Assembly (NCBI GenBank): GCA_024195265.1
Contig: JAJLRJ010000005.1
Coordinates: forward strand, 33,870,536 to 33,934,535
Reading direction: 5' to 3'
Source: Dendrophyllia cribrosa
Taxonomy: Eukaryota > Cnidaria > Anthozoa > Scleractinia > Dendrophylliidae
Length of the DNA: 64,000 nt
The position numbers and the translations under genes were made by a program. How positions within the stretch are numbered: position 1 is the stretch's first letter; every line of letters starts with the position of its first letter. Of this stretch, positions 7,688 to 15,602 are shown piece after piece. Under the pieces are notes generated by a model. The model was not told where the DNA came from. It saw only the letters and a list, made by a program, of their open reading frames with translations, and made no database searches.

Positions 7688-9508
7688 ATGTTTGGCAGAC
7701 GGCCTGGTGGATTTAATCCTAATTCAAATCTTGGCATCTCCATCGGTGGCCACAATTACGGACCGCCACCTCCTTTTAATTCAAACCTAAACGTCAATAG
7801 CCATCCTCCATATAAGCCACCACCCCCTGATCCTGAAATAGCTTGGTTGAGTTCGCCGGAGGCTGCCAAGCTCTACACTGCGGCTAAGGCTAAGGCAATT
7901 TCAGATTTCAAAAAGCGTTTCCCGCACGCTGATATGTCACACTTTGAAGTGCAAGTAGAGTATGGTGCCGACCACAAAACAGCCACAGGAGAAGTGCTTT
8001 ACAAAGAGGGCCAAGGCTCCTGGGGGCTTATCACAGAAATGCCCCACAAAGATTGGACTGGCGCCGAAAGAGACGCTCTTGGCCTTGTCTATGATGGCGG
8101 TTTCCCTTACCAGTTATCGTTGGGGCAACCAGAAAAGTCAATCCCGGCTATTGCTTTCTCCACAACAATAGACAAAGACATGATGATTGGTGCAATCTTG
8201 AATGACAAAGAGCAAAGGATCTATGTCACGCCAACTGATTATTTCACAACGAAATACAGAAACATATTCAGGGACACACAGATATCCTTCACAACCGCGA
8301 AATACGGCCGAAAGTGGATGGGTGGCCCGCATATGGGTTTTTGGCCGCAACAACTCTCTTTCGCACTGTGGTGTGCAACAACCGGCTGTGGAATCTCGCG
8401 TGACATTCTCTTCGATAAGAACTCCAGTCTATCTCTAACCACACAGCTCCGGTCATTTTACCGGTTTCACGTTTATTTCACAACAAGGCGAATACTCTAC
8501 CAGATGGGCGGGGAACAAAGCGTGAGTGCTTTGCCAGACGACCCCCCATTTAACCAGAAAGACAACAAGTACAACATCGACGCGTACAAGAAGATTTGCA
8601 TCGAGTTCGGTATCGACCCCAGTTCTGACTTCCGTTACACATACGGCAAGAACCACGGTCTTGGGAATGTCTACATTTGGGTTTATGGAGATGGTCCCAC
8701 ATCTACCGATTACACTTATCCAGACTCTGATCTAGCTCTGTTCGATGATGAGCGCGTCACTGACAGGAAAGACCCCAACTTTAAAGCCAATGGAATAACT
8801 TACGTTCGTAACGATCAAGGGGCGGACACCCAGTTCGAGCACTTTGTGCCAAATTACGCACAGGGGCTAACACAGCCAGGGCTCGCGCGTATGAACCAAT
8901 CAATCGAGGCCTTCGTGTACTGCATTCTTGGTTCACAAGCCAAAACCCGCAGCAGCATCATTGGAAAAGGAGGCCGGGCATTCGAAACGCAGAGAGTATT
9001 CCTCACCCATCTAGAGGAGGCCATAATCCTGAACGACATCGCAACAAGCGTACAGCGATACCAGCTTGCCATCCAAGCAACGAAAGTACGCCTGGACTTT
9101 GCCACAGCGCCCGGAAGCTGGCTCATGCCATCGCGCATGATTATCAACACAGAGAGCGTGATCGAGTATAACAACAATCTACAGGAGGCAACACAAGGGA
9201 TGAAGTTGGGCGTGAACAGTGGTGTTAATCTGGGCACGAAAAAAGCCTCCCTTCGCCACATGGACGGCGGACCGACAAAGATTAATCCACCAAACAGCCA
9301 CCCATCAAACCCGATACATCTCCAGGCTACACAGGCACAGGGCATCGCCACACCCACACCAACCCCAGCCACACCAGCCCCCACACCACAGCCCACACCA
9401 ACACCACCACCACAGCCCACACCACAGCCCGACCCGCATCACGTCTCCAAGGCAGTCGTTGGTGTGGGTGCGATTGCTTTGGCAGGGCTTTTCGTTTGGT
9501 TGAGATAA
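7688..9508 (+). CDS. Large Pro-rich tail-anchored protein, candidate virion protein
   Basis: 606 residues, intact. The N-terminus is Gly/Pro/Asn-rich (MFGRRPGGFNPN), the centre is a long globular region with many aromatic residues, and the C-terminus has a Thr/Pro repeat (PTPTPATPAPTPQ, roughly residues 550-580) and a final transmembrane helix (VVGVGAIALAGLFVWLR). The last feature predicts a tail-anchored membrane protein with the bulk on one side. Element 2 holds a copy that lacks about 230 central residues (34032-35108), and element 3 keeps only the tail (62630-62799). No enzyme motif is seen. Size, late promoter and neighbours suggest a structural or envelope-associated protein; the family is not recognised. 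Confidence 0.75.
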   Translation: MFGRRPGGFNPNSNLGISIGGHNYGPPPPFNSNLNVNSHPPYKPPPPDPEIAWLSSPEAAKLYTAAKAKAISDFKKRFPHADMSHFEVQVEYGADHKTATGEVLYKEGQGSWGLITEMPHKDWTGAERDALGLVYDGGFPYQLSLGQPEKSIPAIAFSTTIDKDMMIGAILNDKEQRIYVTPTDYFTTKYRNIFRDTQISFTTAKYGRKWMGGPHMGFWPQQLSFALWCATTGCGISRDILFDKNSSLSLTTQLRSFYRFHVYFTTRRILYQMGGEQSVSALPDDPPFNQKDNKYNIDAYKKICIEFGIDPSSDFRYTYGKNHGLGNVYIWVYGDGPTSTDYTYPDSDLALFDDERVTDRKDPNFKANGITYVRNDQGADTQFEHFVPNYAQGLTQPGLARMNQSIEAFVYCILGSQAKTRSSIIGKGGRAFETQRVFLTHLEEAIILNDIATSVQRYQLAIQATKVRLDFATAPGSWLMPSRMIINTESVIEYNNNLQEATQGMKLGVNSGVNLGTKKASLRHMDGGPTKINPPNSHPSNPIHLQATQAQGIATPTPTPATPAPTPQPTPTPPPQPTPQPDPHHVSKAVVGVGAIALAGLFVWLR

Positions 9509-9512
9509 GTGT

Positions 9513-11037
9513 TCAAGACTTCGCACGCTTGGTGATCCTTTCAACAAGGAAGGCCACCACGGCAAGGATGAGCAGCCAGGCGTGTTCGCCCAGAAAGGAG
9601 ATGACCGACCCAGCCGCTTTGAAGATGAAGCTCACAATTGAGCCAATGAGGCCAGGCAGGGCGCTGGCTGCCTTTTTGCCAAGCTCTTTAAGCCCATTTC
9701 CAATAGCCTTGGTGGCCTTTGCCAGGCCGTTCAAGGTGGCGAGTACAACAGCGCTGATGGTGATGCCAGCTGCCAGAACAATAGCTTGCAGGGTCCATCC
9801 GTATTTCTTGAAGATTTCTCTGACCCTCTCTCTCAAAGACAGGGCTTGTTCCCTTTCTTGAACCTGTGTTCTGAGCCTTGCCAGCTCTTCTTCTCGTTCA
9901 ATAACCCGGTCTTCCGCGGCTTCTCTTTCAGAGGGAGACGTGTTCTCATCCTCTATGACGCGCTTGTCTTCAGCGTTCTGCCGTTCAAGCTCGACTTCTC
10001 TTTCGTTTAACTCATCAAGTGGTTTAGTTGAGTTTAGCCTTGCTTCACGTTCATTTCTTTCCTTCTCTTTAGCAGCAAGGCGTGTTCTGGATTTGTCCAC
10101 CTTTGCTTGTTCTTGGGTTCGTTGTTTGTCTATTCGTTTTTTGTTTTTTTTTATATTCTGCTTCTTCTTTTTCCAGTTTTTCTATATCTATTTCATAATT
10201 TTTCTTTAGATGTTTTAGGCGGTCTATCTCGGCTTGTTGTTCAAGGGTTGAACCGCCTTCAGCCATTATAGCGTCAATCCGCGCTTGATTTTGTTCTTTT
10301 TTGTTTCTGAGGGCTTGCAGCTCATTTTGTGATTGTTGCCTTTTCACAGCAATACTTTCAATCTCCTTAAGTTGTTTTTCTGACTCCTCAAATCTTTGTC
10401 TTTCTTCCCTTATCGATGCGTTATCTTCATAGATAAGCTCTTCAGCGCTTGGGCCAAGGGATGTTTTGAACTTGTCTGTGAACGATTTAAGAAAGCTCCC
10501 ATCTTGCTTGAAAACGAGAGTTTCCCCGCCTTTTGGTCCAAAGGAAACTATTCTGCCAGAATTTCCTGGTTTTTTACCGAAACCAATTGGGCCTAATTTC
10601 GGGAAGTTTACTTTTGGAAAGCGCCTTTTAATCCAGTCCATGGTTTGATCAATATCTTTGGCTTTTTCAAGTCCTTCTTTGATTTCTCCAAGCAGAGGGG
10701 CGGTTGGAGGATCACCTGGCAGCCCACTTTCTTCGTCAGGCATTGTATGCATTTCATGCTGCTCAAAGGGTTGCGTGATGTTGGGGTCAGTGTCTTTGTC
10801 CTGGACCCATCTGCGGGCTTCTTGCTGTTGTTCTTCTGTCATTTGATCCCACCTGAGAGGCATCGTTTTCATTTCATGCTGTTCACCATCATGGTATGGG
10901 GTGGATGTGGTGGTAGGTTGAAAGGGTGTTGTTTCGTTAACAACTTCTTCTTCGGAATAATCATCCTCATCATTGTCACCATCGTTGTCAATGGCCCTGT
11001 CAAGCTCTGGATTCAAATTCTCACCACCTTCAGCCAT
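9513..11037 (-). pseudogene. Coiled-coil protein with C-terminal hydrophobic domain, one frameshift
   Basis: Start MAEGGENLN at 11037 follows a TATATAT motif. The N-terminal third is acidic and disordered, the middle is a long charged coiled coil (EERQRFEESEKQLKEIE), and the C-terminus has LSLRERVREIFKKYGWTLQ followed by about 100 mostly hydrophobic residues with several membrane-active segments, ending FLVERITKR. The frame changes in an A run (minus strand) at about 10141-10151, so the two halves are in different frames; one inserted or lost base explains it. The copy in element 2 (33052-34035) has the same C-terminal domain, and a remnant lies at 62806-63000. Likely a virion or membrane protein. 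The frameshift could be a homopolymer sequencing error. Confidence 0.7.
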
Positions 11038-11078
11038 GATGATATATATATAAATTTTAAAAAACACAAATATATACC
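11038..11078. promoter_or_regulatory. Divergent promoter region
   Basis: 41 bp between the start codons at 11037 (-) and 11079 (+). It contains ATATATATATAAAT serving the minus gene and CACAAATATATACC ending directly before the + ATG. Confidence 0.65.
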
Positions 11079-12329
11079 ATGGCTGTGCAACCGAATTCAC
11101 TTCCATCTCACAGTGAAAAGACACTGGGCGCCATGAAAGCAGAGCGAACCGTCAAGCGCATCACATTCAACCCTTCTAAGGCCAACCCCGGCGAGACACT
11201 TTATGTCTCGGTGCCCAAGCTAGGCCAGCACGATGTCATTATGTCCGGCTCACTTGCCCTGGTGTTTAACCTCTCCCTAGCCGGCGGCCATGCAAACAAC
11301 TTTCTCGTACAAAATGTTTCTCGGGCCCTGGTGGACAGGCTCGTTGTAAAGTTTGCAGCCACCACTGTCCAGGACACGGTTGGGTACGACATCTGCAAGA
11401 TCTTCGAAGATCTATTCCGATCAACTGATGAGCGGGACAATATGCTTATGGAGGGCATCCAGAGTGTGGATTTGTGTAAGATTCGCTCTGGTGCTGGCGA
11501 TAAGAAGACCTCCGGCGTGGATGCGGAAAATAAGTTAGAGACAATATACAAGAACAAGTACCGCATCAACCTCGATCACCAAATCATAAGTGATCACAAT
11601 GTTATATATCCTCAAGCACTGTATAACGATCTGGTCTTCGAACTAACCCTCGCCCCCGCAAACCAAGTTGTCCGAGGCTCAGACACAAGCAAGCTCGTGT
11701 ACAAGTTGGAAAACATCCAGCTGGAGTATGAGACAATCAGAAGTAAGACTCTGGCCGACGAGGCAACAAGCACTTACACCAGTGGCAAGGAGTTCGCTTA
11801 TGACCTCGTCCAGCGAGCTCGGGTGCATCCCTTCTCAAAAAGTGGTGACACTGAGCTGACTCTTCGGGTTAACCCACAGCGCCGGTCTCTCAAGGGCATC
11901 CTCTTGCTGTTCATCAACCCCTACACGGCTGGTGCCAGGGACTCCGAGAACTATTTCAATCCCGACATCACCAAAGTGAAGGTCACAGTCAACGGTGCTC
12001 CAAACAGGCTTTACAACGAGGGCATCAGTGGTACAGACATGTGGAGAGAGATGACCCGGCATTTTACCCCACACACGGACGGCAGGCCTAACATGAACTT
12101 GACCAAATATCTCACAGGCAACAAGTTTGGTCTCTGGATTGACCTGCGGGCCATGGGTGACACAGCCCTTCATGGCAACGGCCAACGGCTCGTCAACACA
12201 CAAGATGGCGTGCAACTCGAGATCGAACGAAACGGCACAGGCTCGGGAAAAGCACTCTGTCACATCTTCACACTCTCAGACGCACAGATGAACATCATGG
12301 GCAGGCAGCTGGAATCTGTACAGTACTAA
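11079..12329 (+). CDS. Candidate major capsid protein (double jelly-roll type), tentative
   Basis: 416 residues, intact. The whole chain is rich in beta-strand-like segments. It begins with KRITFNPSKA and LYVSVPKLG, has a conserved centre containing AGDKKTSGVDAE and LDHQIISDHNVIYPQALY, and a second half with VHPFSKSGDTELTLRVN and KGILLLFINP. The length and its place directly before the packaging ATPase match the capsid-ATPase gene order of Polintons and related viruses. A pseudogene copy lies at 31766-33006, and element 3 has lost it. The start is fixed by TATATACC just upstream. The assignment rests on size, gene order and conservation; a structure prediction showing two jelly rolls would decide it. 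Confidence 0.6.
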   Translation: MAVQPNSLPSHSEKTLGAMKAERTVKRITFNPSKANPGETLYVSVPKLGQHDVIMSGSLALVFNLSLAGGHANNFLVQNVSRALVDRLVVKFAATTVQDTVGYDICKIFEDLFRSTDERDNMLMEGIQSVDLCKIRSGAGDKKTSGVDAENKLETIYKNKYRINLDHQIISDHNVIYPQALYNDLVFELTLAPANQVVRGSDTSKLVYKLENIQLEYETIRSKTLADEATSTYTSGKEFAYDLVQRARVHPFSKSGDTELTLRVNPQRRSLKGILLLFINPYTAGARDSENYFNPDITKVKVTVNGAPNRLYNEGISGTDMWREMTRHFTPHTDGRPNMNLTKYLTGNKFGLWIDLRAMGDTALHGNGQRLVNTQDGVQLEIERNGTGSGKALCHIFTLSDAQMNIMGRQLESVQY

Positions 12330-12333
12330 TAAA

Positions 12334-12348
12334 ACACATATATATACC
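12334..12348 (+). promoter_or_regulatory. Late-type promoter motif
   Basis: ACACATATATATACC ends directly before the ATG at 12349 and only a few bases after the stop of the capsid gene. Confidence 0.65.
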
Positions 12349-12543
12349 ATGGCCACAAACAACAAGATCAACTTCTATGCCAAGCTGGCTCCTCTGCCAT
12401 CCACCGGGCCCCTGTCACACAATGAAATACAAAGACTTCTGGCAAAGGCCCCCTCCCCACCAGTTTGCAAACCAACTAATATAGGTGTTGGTTATGGACC
12501 CAAGAAAGCTGCCATTCAATGCACTAATCGTGGGCCCCACTAA
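12349..12543 (+). CDS. Small 64-residue ORF overlapping the ATPase start
   Basis: Opens MATNNKINFYAKLAPLP right after a strong TATATACC motif and runs into the ATPase gene in another frame (overlap 12494-12543). No counterpart exists in element 2, where only about 50 bp of native sequence separates the capsid gene from the ATPase. It is either a short separate gene read from the same transcript, or an N-terminal extension of the ATPase detached by a frameshift. No motif is recognised. Confidence 0.45.
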   Translation: MATNNKINFYAKLAPLPSTGPLSHNEIQRLLAKAPSPPVCKPTNIGVGYGPKKAAIQCTNRGPH

Positions 12544-13093
12544 CTCTGGCAAGACACAGTATCTTCTCTCCCAACTGCGAGGCCCCTTTAGGGGTTATTT
12601 TGATTACATCGTTTTATTCTGCCCCACATTTGTTAAGAACAAGACATACGATGGCTTCGTGGACCGCGACCCGCACATCTTCGTCATCGTCTGCCAGCAG
12701 CATGAAATCGAAGACTGGTTGAAGTTGGCGAGCTTCTTTTTCACATGCACCAACACTTTATTCATACTCGATGACTGCGCCGCCTCCAAAGATGTCAAAG
12801 GCCGCACGAGCCAGCTGGTCAATCTGGGGTTCAGCGCAAGGCATGACGGCATATCCGTGTGGGTCTTGACCCAGCAGATCACCAGCATTGCCAAGCCATA
12901 TCGCGACAACATTGCAGCGATCGTGCTCTTTTACACGCCATCCAGCAAGACAACCAAAGCCATATTCGAAGATTATGCCGGCGAGCTCTACCACGAGGAG
13001 TACAAAGAGTTTATCGCAAGGCTCAAATCCCGCAAGTTCTCCCACCTGGTTTTCTCTCTGAGACACCCGTATGGAATTGAGTACAAGGTTTAA
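12494..13093 (+). CDS. Genome-packaging ATPase (FtsK/HerA, A32-like)
   Basis: 199 residues starting MDPRKLPFNALI; the same start occurs in element 2. Walker A is GPTNSGKT (residues 14-21), Walker B is LFILDD (89-94), and a glutamine sensor sits in VLTQQIT near residue 127. These are the hallmarks of the small packaging ATPases of Polintons and large DNA viruses, which pump the genome into the capsid. It follows the capsid gene and is followed, after 15 bp, by the next late promoter and gene. Apparently intact. Copies in element 2 (31006-31442, internal deletion) and element 3 (63025-63503, Walker A lost) are broken. Confidence 0.85.
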   Translation: MDPRKLPFNALIVGPTNSGKTQYLLSQLRGPFRGYFDYIVLFCPTFVKNKTYDGFVDRDPHIFVIVCQQHEIEDWLKLASFFFTCTNTLFILDDCAASKDVKGRTSQLVNLGFSARHDGISVWVLTQQITSIAKPYRDNIAAIVLFYTPSSKTTKAIFEDYAGELYHEEYKEFIARLKSRKFSHLVFSLRHPYGIEYKV

Positions 13094-13094
13094 A

Positions 13095-13108
13095 CACATA
13101 TATATACC
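13095..13108 (+). promoter_or_regulatory. Late-type promoter motif
   Basis: CACATATATATACC abuts the ATG at 13109 and begins right after the ATPase stop codon. Confidence 0.65.
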
Positions 13109-13348
13109 ATGAATACGCCAACAAGTCTACACAAGCTCACTGTGCTTTCACAGCTTTTGGATGAATTGCGCAAACACACACTTGAGGCGCAAAACAAAAT
13201 TATCAAAGCCGCTGGTGAGGAAGATCTGCGCCTCATGCTTCTTAACAGATATCCATTGCGGTTGAATTCTATGCCAGACACCATGGCGGGGATTATACGA
13301 GAGCTTGAAACCCTTTTGCCAGACATCAAGAGAATTATTGAAAATTAA
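13109..13348 (+). CDS. Small conserved protein, function unknown
   Basis: 79 residues: MNTPTSLHKLTVLSQLL, a central KIIKAAGEEDLRLMLL and a leucine-rich C-terminus ending in LLPDIKRIIEN. Mostly helical with no membrane segment. Recognisable in element 2 (fused to integrase sequence by deletion, 30797-30963) and element 3 (63518-63771), always right after the ATPase gene, so it is a core gene of the family. A small virion or packaging partner is plausible but inferred only from position. Confidence 0.75.
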   Translation: MNTPTSLHKLTVLSQLLDELRKHTLEAQNKIIKAAGEEDLRLMLLNRYPLRLNSMPDTMAGIIRELETLLPDIKRIIEN

Positions 13349-13351
13349 AAA

Positions 13352-13366
13352 ACACATATGTATACC
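13352..13366 (+). promoter_or_regulatory. Late-type promoter motif
   Basis: ACACATATGTATACC lies five bases before the ATG at 13371 and decides that start over the in-frame upstream codons from 13305. Confidence 0.6.
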
Positions 13367-13370
13367 CCGG

Positions 13371-13997
13371 ATGGCTGAAGCAGCTGAAGACCAGGTCGCC
13401 TTGAACGAAGTAATGCAGATGCTGGAGGCCACCCCTGGTGCCGCACCTCCAACAGGGTTAGTTGGTGACAATGACATTCCTGCCAAACGTGAGAAGCTGG
13501 CAATCCTTGTTTCAACTGGCAAGGCCAAAGAAGCTATCGGCGTGCAGCTCACACATGATCATGTCAAGAGGTTGTCAGACAAGGACGTTGACAAGTACTG
13601 CAAACGGTACGAGGCATACATCGGCAACAAGACAACCGAATCCCTAGTTGATTCTGGCATCATGCTCATATCCAAAGGCGTTGGCATGGTGATCCCGGTT
13701 GATGATGTCAAGGAATTGCAGAAAGAACTCAAGAACGACTACATCATCAACCAGGAGCTGTCAAATCTTGCTGGGGCTATTGCCGTGCGATGCGGGCGAT
13801 TGCTGGCGCTTGCCAATGCTGCTCTCATCACAACAAAACACATCAAGTTTGAACGAGAGCCTGATCACAAGCCTGATTTGATAGAATTGGAACCCCAGCC
13901 CCAACCCACACATCCAACCAGGGACAGTGAAGGCTATCCACTTGAGGGCCTTGATGAAGTTGGGCTGGTACCTGTGGCGACCTCGCAGCAACCTTGA
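13371..13997 (+). CDS. Conserved helical protein, function unknown
   Basis: 208 residues. Begins MAEAAEDQVALNEVMQMLEA. The centre has ILVSTGKAKEAIGV, LTHDHVKRLSDKDVDKYCKR, YEAYIGNKTTES, and a hydrophobic stretch with MLISKGVGMVIPV; a second conserved block contains ELSNLAGAIAVRCGRLLALA. The C-terminal tail is Pro-rich and variable. The N-terminal quarter is repeated in element 3 (63804 to the window end), so the gene is conserved. It may be a membrane-associated or virion protein. No enzyme motif. Confidence 0.7.
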   Translation: MAEAAEDQVALNEVMQMLEATPGAAPPTGLVGDNDIPAKREKLAILVSTGKAKEAIGVQLTHDHVKRLSDKDVDKYCKRYEAYIGNKTTESLVDSGIMLISKGVGMVIPVDDVKELQKELKNDYIINQELSNLAGAIAVRCGRLLALANAALITTKHIKFEREPDHKPDLIELEPQPQPTHPTRDSEGYPLEGLDEVGLVPVATSQQP

Positions 13998-14051
13998 AGA
14001 AACCTGACAGCAACCTGGCAGCAACCTGGCACATCTTGTAAAAAATAAAAC

Positions 14052-14063
14052 TCACATATATAC
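14052..14063 (+). promoter_or_regulatory. Late-type promoter motif
   Basis: TCACATATATAC, three bases before the ATG at 14067. Confidence 0.6.
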
Positions 14064-14066
14064 AGG

Positions 14067-14534
14067 ATGGCCACACCACTCGAGACGATCCCTGAAGAAA
14101 CTCCAACTCCAACTCCAACACCTGACCGTGTAACCTCTGAGGCCCCGAAAACAAAGCCTGCAACAGAAAAGAACCCCGGGCGTGTTGCTTCTGGCAAAAG
14201 GCTAGCAGAACGCAACCGCATGGCCCGGGAAGCAAAGAAAAAGGTCGAAGCACAAAAACCTGCACCCTCAGCAAGTGAAAACAATTCTCCAACAAGTGAC
14301 ACAACAGGTGACAGCAACAGCAACAGCAACTTAATCGTTTATATTCTTGGGATTGGTGGGTTGATTGTCTCTGCTGCTGGTGTTTATTACCAGCGTGAAG
14401 CTATAATGCAAAGGCTTGGGAGAAAATCAAATACACCAGCAAACACACCACCAGCAAACACCCCCGCTGCAACACCACCAGCAACGCCCCCATCTCGAAT
14501 TCCGGTAAGACAAGGATTTAAAAAAATGGAATAA
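14067..14534 (+). CDS. Basic single-span membrane protein, function unknown
   Basis: 155 residues. Thr/Pro-rich N-terminus, then a basic segment (SGKRLAERNRMAREAKKKVE) that could bind nucleic acid, a Ser/Asn linker, one transmembrane helix at about residues 89-108 (LIVYILGIGGLIVSAAGVYY), and a Pro/Ala/Thr repeat tail ending RQGFKKME. The topology suggests a virion membrane protein with one basic face. No family recognised. Confidence 0.65.
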   Translation: MATPLETIPEETPTPTPTPDRVTSEAPKTKPATEKNPGRVASGKRLAERNRMAREAKKKVEAQKPAPSASENNSPTSDTTGDSNSNSNLIVYILGIGGLIVSAAGVYYQREAIMQRLGRKSNTPANTPPANTPAATPPATPPSRIPVRQGFKKME

Positions 14535-14537
14535 AAA

Positions 14538-14550
14538 AACATATATATAC
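14538..14550 (+). promoter_or_regulatory. Late-type promoter motif
   Basis: AACATATATATAC, five bases before the ATG at 14556. Confidence 0.6.
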
Positions 14551-14555
14551 TGACC

Positions 14556-14867
14556 ATGAATCCTTTCCAAGCTTTGATGAATTCTGCTGCAATCGGAGGT
14601 GTGGTTCTTCTTTGGTTTGGACTTTCTTCAGTCGCCTTTGATACAGTTTGCGGTTTGGCCCTGAATAGGCATAACAGACCCGAGCCCGAGTCTGAGTCTG
14701 AGTCAGAGGACGAGGACGAGGTCGAGGTGCCCCGAGTCCGAGTCGAGGTGCCCCGAGTCCGAGTCGAGGTGCCCCGAGTCCGATTCGAGGAGCCCCGAGC
14801 CCGAGTCGAGGGGCCACGAGTCCGAACCCGAGGTCGAGGTCGAGGCCGATGTAGAGGTCGATTCTGA
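14556..14867 (+). CDS. Small protein: N-terminal membrane helix and repetitive acidic/basic tail
   Basis: 103 residues. A hydrophobic segment (IGGVVLLWFGLSSVAF) near residues 13-28 is followed by a Glu/Ser run, then four copies of a VPRVRVE heptad encoded by an 18-21 bp repeat, and an RGRGRGRCRGRF C-terminus rich in Arg-Gly, typical of RNA- or DNA-binding tails. The repeat region is probably length-variable. No family recognised. The late promoter upstream argues that it is a real gene. Confidence 0.55.
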   Translation: MNPFQALMNSAAIGGVVLLWFGLSSVAFDTVCGLALNRHNRPEPESESESEDEDEVEVPRVRVEVPRVRVEVPRVRFEEPRARVEGPRVRTRGRGRGRCRGRF

Positions 14868-14884
14868 GTCAGAAAAATAAAAAA

Positions 14885-14896
14885 TCATATGTATAC
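14885..14896 (+). promoter_or_regulatory. Late-type promoter motif
   Basis: TCATATGTATAC, twelve bases before the ATG at 14909. Confidence 0.55.
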
Positions 14897-14908
14897 TGGA
14901 CACAAACC

Positions 14909-15130
14909 ATGTCTGACAACAAGCTTGTGAAGTCTATCCTCGACGCCGCAACAATCACTGGCGTTGTCGCTGGTATTGGTTGGATTGGGAAAAAGACAAT
15001 TAAAGAGAGCTTCACTGCCGACCCCAGTGCGAGTTTAATGAATTATGTCAAGTTCACAGCTGTCATGGCTGGCACCATCGCACTGAAGAAATATCTCGAG
15101 GACCAGAAAATCCTCCCAGACAACTTGTAA
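14909..15130 (+). CDS. Small conserved two-span membrane protein
   Basis: 73 residues: MSDNKLVKSILDA, a first hydrophobic helix (TITGVVAGIGWIG), a loop with KESFTADPSASLMNYVKF, a second helix (TAVMAGTIALKKYL) and EDQKILPDNL. I recognise the overall pattern as a recurrent small protein in cnidarian virus-like elements but know no function. A viral membrane or minor virion component is plausible. Confidence 0.65.
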   Translation: MSDNKLVKSILDAATITGVVAGIGWIGKKTIKESFTADPSASLMNYVKFTAVMAGTIALKKYLEDQKILPDNL

Positions 15131-15131
15131 A

Positions 15132-15143
15132 CCATATGTATAC
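15132..15143 (+). promoter_or_regulatory. Late-type promoter motif
   Basis: CCATATGTATAC, three bases before the ATG at 15147 and starting one base after the preceding stop codon. Confidence 0.55.
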
Positions 15144-15146
15144 ACA

Positions 15147-15584
15147 ATGGCCTCGATTGCAATAATGGCTCTTGGCGCTGTTCTCAATGCGGCAGCTTTC
15201 ACGGGCGGCAATTATCTCGCAAAATATCTGTCTGGTGATAACGGCAAGGCAGCAATTGATGAGAAAATCCGACATGACCACGCCCTTGAACAATACCAAG
15301 CGGCTTACGCCAAATACCAGAAGGACCGCACCAAGCTCCTCGACTGGATTGCAGCCAACGATCGGAAGGAACACCAAGCTAGCAAAAACTTCCAAACCAC
15401 TGACCAAGCCCTAGTCTTGTATAACCAGATGCACCAAACGCAACCAGATAAACAAATCAAAGACAACAAAGAGCCCCAGTTCTCGGACTTCTACAAGCCC
15501 AGCTCACAACAACAGAATGGTGACCTTGCGTTCATTGGAGGCACTCTGCTTGCGGGTGGGTATGCGGCTTATCGCTTTCTGTAA
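15147..15584 (+). CDS. Membrane protein with hydrophobic ends, function unknown
   Basis: 145 residues. The N-terminus (IAIMALGAVLNAAAFTGGNY) is a hydrophobic helix or uncleaved signal, the centre is a charged helix with QYQAAYAKYQKDR, and the C-terminus is a second hydrophobic segment (LAFIGGTLLAGGYAAYRFL). Both termini appear membrane-embedded. The last small gene before the integrase. No family recognised. Confidence 0.65.
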   Translation: MASIAIMALGAVLNAAAFTGGNYLAKYLSGDNGKAAIDEKIRHDHALEQYQAAYAKYQKDRTKLLDWIAANDRKEHQASKNFQTTDQALVLYNQMHQTQPDKQIKDNKEPQFSDFYKPSSQQQNGDLAFIGGTLLAGGYAAYRFL

Positions 15585-15587
15585 ACA

Positions 15588-15599
15588 AACATATGTACC
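15588..15599 (+). promoter_or_regulatory. Promoter motif of the integrase gene
   Basis: AACATATGTACC lies four bases before the ATG at 15603. It lacks the second TA of the usual motif, so it is a weaker match. Confidence 0.5.
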
Positions 15600-15602
15600 C
15601 CT

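Noticed and set aside
8854..9420. Antisense frame to the Pro-rich protein gene
   Set aside because: A shadow of the Thr/Pro repeat; no promoter motif and no homologue in elements 2 or 3.
12485..12493. GTG start for the ATPase
   Set aside because: The homologue in element 2 begins at the ATG of MDPRKL, so the ATG at 12494 is preferred.
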